Assembly: GCA_037445245.1 (NCBI GenBank)
Contig: JBBIKU010000004.1
Coordinates: 1 to 40,670, forward strand
Length of the DNA stretch: 40,670 nt
Direction of reading: 5' to 3'
DNA from: JBBIKU01 sp037445245
GTDB lineage: Bacteria; Chloroflexota; Anaerolineae; Anaerolineales; Anaerolineaceae
Part shown: piece after piece, positions 34,030-40,670 of the stretch
Position numbering within the stretch: position 1 is the first letter of the stretch
Layout: the number at the start of each line of letters is the position of its first letter
Program-made: the position numbers and the translations under genes
Notes under the pieces: model-generated
Database searches by the model: none
The model's input: the letters and a program-made list of their open reading frames with translations, nothing else
Told to the model about the DNA's origin: nothing

Positions 34030-35082
34030 ATGATGGTTCAACCCTTTTCTCCTTTATCTTTGTCCCGCTTGTGGCTGGCAGTTTTGCTCGCCATCGTCGG
34101 TTTGGCAGCCTGCCAACCCTCGCCCGCGGCTGAGGTAGCCCCAACCGCCGCCCAGGTCACCCCCACCGCCAGCCCATCCCCCACGCCCACCCGAGAGCCA
34201 ATCGGCAGCCCGCTCAACCCACCCACCCTGGGTATGGTTTTTGCCGGTGACGACCCGGACGATCTGATCGCTGCCACCGCTGAACTGGCGGGGCAGCTTT
34301 CAGCCCTGACCGGTTATACGGTCGACGGCGTGATTTACCCTTCCTACGAGGACTTGCTCACCGCCGTGCGTCGCGACGCCGCCCACATCGTGTGGTTGCC
34401 GCCGCTCACCTACTTGCTGGCAAAGCGGGACAACCTGGTAGAACCGGTGTTCATCACCAACCGCTTTGGCGTTTACCATTACGGAACACAATTCCTGGCA
34501 AACGCCAGCAGCGGCTTTTCGGTGTACTTCGACCCGGCGACCAACCGCAACACAGCCGATGCCGACACCGCCCTCCAGCAGTTTGCCGGAAAGACGCCCT
34601 GCTGGATTGATCCCGGCTCGCTCTCCGGATACGTCCTTCCGCGGGGGTTGCTGGCGGAAAACGGCATCCCCGTTGAGCCAGGTGCAAACCTGCTCGACCA
34701 CACCGCCGTGGTGCGCGCCCTCTATGTGCGCCATATCTGCGATTTTGGAGTCACTTTCGCCATTTCGGGTGACCCGCGCACCGCCTCCACCGTTCAGGAT
34801 CTGCCGGCGGTCATGGAACAAATTGTCGTCATCTGGCGTAGCGAAGCCGTCATCCCCAACCTCACCCTTGCTATACACACCAAAATGAATGAGGACATGC
34901 GCCAAAGCCTGAGCGAAGCCCTGCTCGAGCTGGCAACGACCTCAGAAGGCAAAAAATTGCTCTCACGCGCCACCGCCGACGATATCCAGGGCGCAAGGCG
35001 AATCAACGAAAGCGACTTTGACCGTCTGCGCCAACTGGTCGAGGCGGCAGCGGGCGATCTGGATTCCCTGATCGGAAAATAG
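34030..35082 (+). CDS. PhnD-like substrate-binding lipoprotein, orphan
   Basis: A 350-residue secreted lipoprotein from the ATG at 34030 (or the adjacent ATG 34033). The signal peptide ends in a lipobox (IVGLAAC), followed by a long Pro/Thr/Ala linker (PTAAQVTPTASPSPTPTREP). The remainder matches the phosphonate/phosphate-type periplasmic binding fold: GMVFAGDDPDDLIAATAELAGQL, VIYPSYEDLLTAVRRDAAHIVWLPPLTYLLA, CWIDPGSLSGYVLPRGLLAENG and HAVV-like ligand residues near HTAVVRALYVRHICDFG. No permease or ATPase gene accompanies it, so the ligand and partner are unknown; a sensing role is possible. The upstream frame to 33766 is open but not coding. SD is weak. Confidence 0.88.
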   Translation: MMVQPFSPLSLSRLWLAVLLAIVGLAACQPSPAAEVAPTAAQVTPTASPSPTPTREPIGSPLNPPTLGMVFAGDDPDDLIAATAELAGQLSALTGYTVDGVIYPSYEDLLTAVRRDAAHIVWLPPLTYLLAKRDNLVEPVFITNRFGVYHYGTQFLANASSGFSVYFDPATNRNTADADTALQQFAGKTPCWIDPGSLSGYVLPRGLLAENGIPVEPGANLLDHTAVVRALYVRHICDFGVTFAISGDPRTASTVQDLPAVMEQIVVIWRSEAVIPNLTLAIHTKMNEDMRQSLSEALLELATTSEGKKLLSRATADDIQGARRINESDFDRLRQLVEAAAGDLDSLIGK

Positions 35083-35153
35083 CTCCCTGTGATATCGACT
35101 AACAAGCGCAACCATCGATTCCCGGTCGTGGTAAAATCGGGCGAGTGTTAACA

Positions 35154-35810
35154 ATGAAACGTTTGTGGATAATTTTGTTTCGCTTGTTTCTTTTTGCAGG
35201 GGTGGTCTCGGGGCTGCTGCTGTTGCTGCCGAGATGGATGACAGAACTTTACGCCCATTCGCGCACCCACAGCGTTGAGGATTCTCCACCCGCACCGGTA
35301 GCCGTTGTGTTTGGCGCAGGGCTGCGCCGGGACGGATCACCAGCGGCGGTGCTCAAAGACAGGGTGGAAAGCGGGGTTGCCCTGTATCGTGCCGGCAAGG
35401 TCAAAAAATTGCTCATGACGGGTGACAATCGCTTTGTGGATTACAACGAACCCGCCGCCATGAGCGAGTATGCCGTCAGCCTGGGTGTTCCAGCGGAAGA
35501 TATCGTCGCTGATTATGCCGGTCGGCGCACTTATGATAGTTGCTACCGCGCCCGGCACATCTTCGGCGTCACCGAAGCCATTGTGGTGACCCAAAAATTT
35601 CACCTGCCGCGCGCCATTTATATCTGCAACGCTTTGGGTGTCAATGCAACCGGCGTTGCTGCCGATCAGCGCACCTACTTGCAGTTCGCCCACAACTTCT
35701 GGCGGGTGCGTGAACTGCCCGCCACGCTGGTGGCGCTGTGGGAGCTGTGGGTCACCAAACCGATGCCGGTGCTGGGCAACCCGGAACCCATCTTCCCGGC
35801 TCAAGAATGA
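35154..35810 (+). CDS. SanA/YdcF-family DUF218 membrane protein
   Basis: A 218-residue protein. One N-terminal TM helix (about residues 5-25) is followed by a DUF218 domain: VAVVFGAGLRRDGSPAAVLK, DRVESGVALYRAGKVKKLLM, TGDNRFVDYNEPAAMSEYAV, GRRTYDSCYRARHIFG and IVVTQKFHLPRAIYICNALG. This fits the SanA/ElyC group, linked in enterobacteria to envelope integrity and vancomycin exclusion at high temperature; the role here is an inference. A TAAAAT at 35132-35137 stands exactly seven bases before a GTG at 35145, three codons ahead of this ATG, and no SD is seen, so a leaderless GTG start is a possible alternative. It may be co-transcribed with the PhnD-like gene 71 bases upstream. Confidence 0.9.
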   Translation: MKRLWIILFRLFLFAGVVSGLLLLLPRWMTELYAHSRTHSVEDSPPAPVAVVFGAGLRRDGSPAAVLKDRVESGVALYRAGKVKKLLMTGDNRFVDYNEPAAMSEYAVSLGVPAEDIVADYAGRRTYDSCYRARHIFGVTEAIVVTQKFHLPRAIYICNALGVNATGVAADQRTYLQFAHNFWRVRELPATLVALWELWVTKPMPVLGNPEPIFPAQE

Positions 35811-35897
35811 GCGCAGGGCGTTCTTTGGACGTTGGCAATGAAACTGGCACACTCCTTGCAAAGTCTTCAAGTTAAGAGAATAAAGTAAAAATCTTGC

Positions 35898-35924
35898 GTT
35901 TCGCCCTGCAAGGGTGAACGAAAC
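35898..35924 (+). repeat. Interrupted palindrome upstream of HD-domain gene
   Basis: GTTTCG-CCCT-GCA-AGGG-TGAA-CGAAAC: two nested inverted repeats with a 3-base loop in the 213-base spacer between the SanA and HD genes. No T-run follows. The rest of this spacer is AT-rich and holds the -10 at 35972. Confidence 0.45.
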
Positions 35925-35971
35925 CGGCAACATCCTCTCTCCGCTATGCCGGCGCTGTAATTTTTTTCTTG

Positions 35972-35977
35972 TATAAT
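35972..35977 (+). promoter_or_regulatory. Candidate -10 element for the HD-domain gene
   Basis: TATAAT preceded by a T-tract (TTTTTTTCTTG) and 47 bases ahead of the ATG at 36024. The -35 is poor, so recognition could depend on an activator or the T-tract. The palindrome at 35898-35924 is about 50 bases upstream. Confidence 0.45.
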
Positions 35978-36023
35978 GAAACTTGCTGGCTAAAATCGGC
36001 GGATTTATGCGCCAGGAGGAAGT

Positions 36024-36596
36024 ATGCAACGTTCTCAAGCATTGCAGATCGTCAACCAGTACATCAAGAACGTCAATCTGTTCAATCACATGCTTTCCGT
36101 TGAAGCTGCCATGCACTTCTACGCCGAAAAATTGGGCGAGGATGTCGAAGTGTGGGGAATAACCGGTCTGCTACACGATTTCGACTGGGAAATCCACCCC
36201 ACCCTCGAGCAACACCCACAAGCCGGCGAGCCGATCTTGCGGCAGCACGGCGTACCCGAACCAATCATCCGCGCCGTCCTCAGTCACGCCGACCATACCG
36301 GGGTGCCGAGGCAAACCCCGATGGAGAAAGCTCTGTTCGCCTGCGATGAAATCACCGGCTTGATCACCGCGGTGGCACTGGTGCGACCCTCGCGCGCACT
36401 CTACGATCTCACCGCCGCCTCGGTCAAAAAGAAGTGGAAAGACAAAGCGTTCGCCGCCGGCGCCAACCGCGAGGAGATCAGCCGCGCCGCAGAAGAATTC
36501 AACGTGTCGCTGTGGGAACATGTGGACAATGTTATTCTGGCTATGCGCAGAATAGCGCCCCAACTTAACCTCGCAGGCACCCTGCCACCCCCTTAA
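36024..36596 (+). CDS. HD-domain phosphohydrolase
   Basis: A 190-residue cytoplasmic HD-superfamily metal-dependent phosphohydrolase. The first metal-ligand His is in NHMLSVEAAMHFYAEKLGED, the HD pair is in GLLHDFDWEIHPT, and later His residues are in AVLSHADHTGV; the Asp is in FACDEITGLITAVALVRPS. This layout matches a family of small HD proteins fused to or grouped with metabolic genes; substrate unknown. The ATG has GGAGGAAGT immediately upstream, an excellent SD. The next gene starts 28 bases later with its own SD. Confidence 0.92.
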   Translation: MQRSQALQIVNQYIKNVNLFNHMLSVEAAMHFYAEKLGEDVEVWGITGLLHDFDWEIHPTLEQHPQAGEPILRQHGVPEPIIRAVLSHADHTGVPRQTPMEKALFACDEITGLITAVALVRPSRALYDLTAASVKKKWKDKAFAAGANREEISRAAEEFNVSLWEHVDNVILAMRRIAPQLNLAGTLPPP

Positions 36597-36624
36597 CCCT
36601 GCGTTGCATTTTCGGAGGTGACCG

Positions 36625-37725
36625 ATGACTCTCCAAGGAAAAGGCTTTATGATCTGGCAAATCTCCCGCTGCGAGGGTGGCAACGCGGCTCAGATCGCTT
36701 CTGTCGCAAAAGCTGCCGGACTGACCCACGTCTTGATCAAGATCGCCGACGGCCCCCACACTTACAATGTTAACCAGCAAACCAAGATCGACCTCGTCCC
36801 GCCAGTAGCCAGCGCCCTGCGCGCTCAGGGCATCCAGGTATGGGGCTGGCATTACGTCTACGGTTATAACCCAGTGGGTGAAGCGCAAATTGCCATCAAA
36901 CGCACCAATGAACTCAACCTGGATGGCTACGTGATCGACGCCGAGGGCGAATACAAGCAACCCGGAAAAGCGGCGGCAGCGACCACTTTTATGAACGAAT
37001 TGCGTAAGGGCATCCCCAAGAAGCAGGTGGCGCTGTGCTCATATCGCTTCCCAACTCTTCATCCACAATTGCCGTGGAAAGAATTTTTGAGTAAATGCGA
37101 CTATAACATGCCTCAGGTTTACTGGCAGGCAGCACACAACGCCGGAGCGCAATTGCGACGCTGCGTGCGCGAGTTCGAAGCGATGACCCCCTTTCGACCG
37201 ATTACCCCTACCGGTCCGGTCTACCGCAACTACGGTTGGGAACCCACTCAGTCTGAAATTCTCGAGTTCCTGATGACCGCCCGCGAGCTGAACCTGAGCG
37301 CGGCGAACTTTTTCGCCTGGGATTACGGGCGTAGCATCCTGATCCCGTTATGGAACACCATCGCTGCCTTCCCCTGGTCTACCACCCCCTCCCCGCTCGA
37401 ATTGCCGGCGCGCTACATCAATGCCCTCAACAGCCGCGACCCCGCTAAGGTAGCCACACTCTACAATAACAACGCCGTACACATTACCGCCGTCCAGACC
37501 GTGCAGGGCAGCCAGGCGATTACCACCTGGTATAACACCCTGCTCAACCAAACCCTACCCTCCGCTGCCTTCACCCTCACCAGCACATCCGGCAGCGGCA
37601 ACGTCCGTCACTTCACCTGGACTGCCACCTCCAGTAAGGGCAAGGTGGAAAACGGAAACGATACCATCGGGATCATCAACGACAAAATCGGCTACCACTA
37701 CAGCTTCTTTTCCGTTAAACCGTAG
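36625..37725 (+). CDS. TIM-barrel glycosidase-like protein with C-terminal NTF2-like domain
   Basis: A 366-residue protein with no signal peptide or TM helix. Residues 1-250 look like a TIM barrel: ASVAKAAGLTHVLIKIADGP, QGIQVWGWHYVYGYNPVGEA, a strand ending YVIDAEGEYKQ with acidic residues D105, E107 and E109 as possible catalytic ones, then YNMPQVYWQ and FFAWDYGR. This resembles glycoside-hydrolase-like domains of unknown activity. Residues 258-366 form an NTF2/SnoaL-like domain (PARYINALNSRDPAKVATLY, NNNAVHITAVQTVQGSQAIT, YHYSFFSV). Combining the two is unusual. The SD is GGAGGTGACC before the ATG. It follows the HD gene by 28 bases and converges on the topoisomerase gene with a 17-base gap. 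Confidence 0.82.
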   Translation: MTLQGKGFMIWQISRCEGGNAAQIASVAKAAGLTHVLIKIADGPHTYNVNQQTKIDLVPPVASALRAQGIQVWGWHYVYGYNPVGEAQIAIKRTNELNLDGYVIDAEGEYKQPGKAAAATTFMNELRKGIPKKQVALCSYRFPTLHPQLPWKEFLSKCDYNMPQVYWQAAHNAGAQLRRCVREFEAMTPFRPITPTGPVYRNYGWEPTQSEILEFLMTARELNLSAANFFAWDYGRSILIPLWNTIAAFPWSTTPSPLELPARYINALNSRDPAKVATLYNNNAVHITAVQTVQGSQAITTWYNTLLNQTLPSAAFTLTSTSGSGNVRHFTWTATSSKGKVENGNDTIGIINDKIGYHYSFFSVKP

Positions 37726-37742
37726 GGGTTGCCAACCTCAGA

Positions 37743-40223
<2,481 letters not shown>

Positions 40224-40265
40224 TTCGCAACTCCTTATCCTGGATTGCATCGAAGATTTGTGACT

Positions 40266-40294
40266 ATCTTACGAAGAAATGAACCCGCCGTCAA
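40266..40294 (-). promoter_or_regulatory. Sigma-70-type promoter of gyrA
   Basis: TTGACG (40289-40294) and TAAGAT (40266-40271) on the minus strand with a 17-base spacer, predicted start near 40259. It lies just past the rpoC terminator. Confidence 0.75.
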
Positions 40295-40307
40295 CCACAC
40301 AAAGAAA

Positions 40308-40336
40308 ATCCCCGAGAGCGCCATTCCCTCGGGGAT
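40308..40336 (-). terminator. Intrinsic terminator after rpoC
   Basis: ATCCCCGAG and CTCGGGGAT form a perfect 9-bp stem around an 11-base loop; on the minus strand it is followed by TTTTCTTTG. It separates the rpoC transcript from the gyrA promoter. Confidence 0.85.
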
Positions 40337-40364
40337 CGAACATACGATCAGTAATATTCGATCG

Positions 40365-40670
40365 TCATTCAGCGTCGGTTTGCAATTCTGATTCCGAAAC
40401 CTCACCACCAGGATTACCGCTGGCTTCCGCTNNNNNNNNNNNNNACTCCCGCCGTTTCTGCCATTCCGGCTTCCGTTGCAGGTTCAGCAGTTTCCGCGCC
40501 CTCGATTTCTGTCTTTTTTTCCGCTTCTGATTCTTCGAAGCGTCCGTACACAAAGCCGGTGCCTGCCGGAATCAGCTTGCCGATGATCACGTTCTCTTTC
40601 AGCCCGTAGAGCGGATCTTCTGCCGAGGCAATCGCCGCGCCCGACAGCACTTTGATGGTGTGCTGGATGG
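40365..40670 (-). CDS. rpoC: DNA-directed RNA polymerase subunit beta' (RpoC), C-terminal end
   Basis: The last part of RpoC; the rest lies beyond the right edge. The frame reads IQHTIKVLSGAAIASAEDPL then LKENVIIGKLIPAGTGFVYG, the hallmark end of bacterial RpoC, followed by an acidic, Ala/Glu/Thr-rich tail (about 40-60 residues). A 13-N gap (40432-40444) lies in the tail. With a gap length differing by one or two bases the frame ends ...SESELQTDAE at 40365-40367; in the frame the nominal gap gives, it would stop at 40414. The acidic ending fits the tail better. An intrinsic terminator follows. Confidence 0.9.
40432..40444. other. Assembly gap (13 N) in rpoC tail
   Basis: Lies in the low-complexity acidic tail of RpoC, where short repeats may have broken the assembly. 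Confidence 1.

Overview
The window looks like a scaffold from an uncultured Chloroflexota bacterium, probably Anaerolineae. This is an inference from overall protein character (a Lgt/FtsK/S1/7TM-sensor cluster, an IleS of the eukaryote-like type with a T-box leader, a GlyA-GcvT fusion, proline/threonine-rich lipoprotein linkers); there is no rRNA or other phylogenetic marker. Six runs of N (8130-8213, 14744-14753, 15019-15073, 18298-18357, 39380-39389, 40432-40444) show it is a scaffolded draft assembly, and several fall inside genes. I see no tRNA, rRNA, insertion sequence, prophage or CRISPR array: this is mostly housekeeping chromosome with a few lineage-specific genes.

Layout. 1-8884 (minus): a tightly packed run, read from high to low coordinate: a two-TM surface protein, a GNAT acetyltransferase, a polytopic GAF sensor with an HTH-like tail, an S1-domain RNA-binding protein, FtsK, a CDP-alcohol phosphatidyltransferase, Lgt and an ABC ATPase that runs off the left edge. 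8953-12528 (minus): purine nucleoside phosphorylase, threonine aldolase, an RluD-type pseudouridine synthase and LspA. Lgt and LspA, the first two enzymes of lipoprotein maturation, are about 11 kb apart, and two predicted lipoproteins (a lytic transglycosylase and a PhnD-like binding protein) are in the same window. 12760-16291 (minus): ileS with promoter, T-box riboswitch and terminator. 16292-16796 has no gene I can support. 16797-17790 (plus): overlapping DUF1003 and DUF1801 genes. 17840-20318 (minus): a TPR lytic transglycosylase lipoprotein with a strong, apparently leaderless promoter. 20396-21518 (plus): DUF4870 protein, a small unknown protein and a frameshifted CGDC redoxin. 21593-25796 (minus): small TM protein, DegV, ECF-like sigma factor and a polytopic membrane subtilase.

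26020-31435 (plus): monoacylglycerol-lipase-like hydrolase, then a consensus promoter, a foldable leader and a 1041-residue fusion of serine hydroxymethyltransferase and glycine-cleavage T-protein, followed by a class I aminotransferase. 31451-33915 (minus): TGS/uridine-kinase-type nucleoside kinase and a DUF4230 protein. 34030-37725 (plus): PhnD-like lipoprotein, SanA/DUF218 membrane protein, HD-domain protein, and a cytoplasmic TIM-barrel + NTF2-like protein. 37743-40670 (minus): a GyrA/ParC-type topoisomerase subunit with its own promoter, and the C-terminal end of RpoC with a terminator.

The most interesting items are the GlyA-GcvT fusion (with an insertion in the SHMT active-site region and a structured leader), the membrane sensor ending in an HTH-like module, the multi-TM subtilase, the GVHH signature of IleS that predicts mupirocin insensitivity, and the GyrA-like subunit lacking a GyrA box. 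I found no unmistakable new multi-gene defence or mobile system. Start codons were chosen by Shine-Dalgarno (SD) context; several are TTG or GTG.
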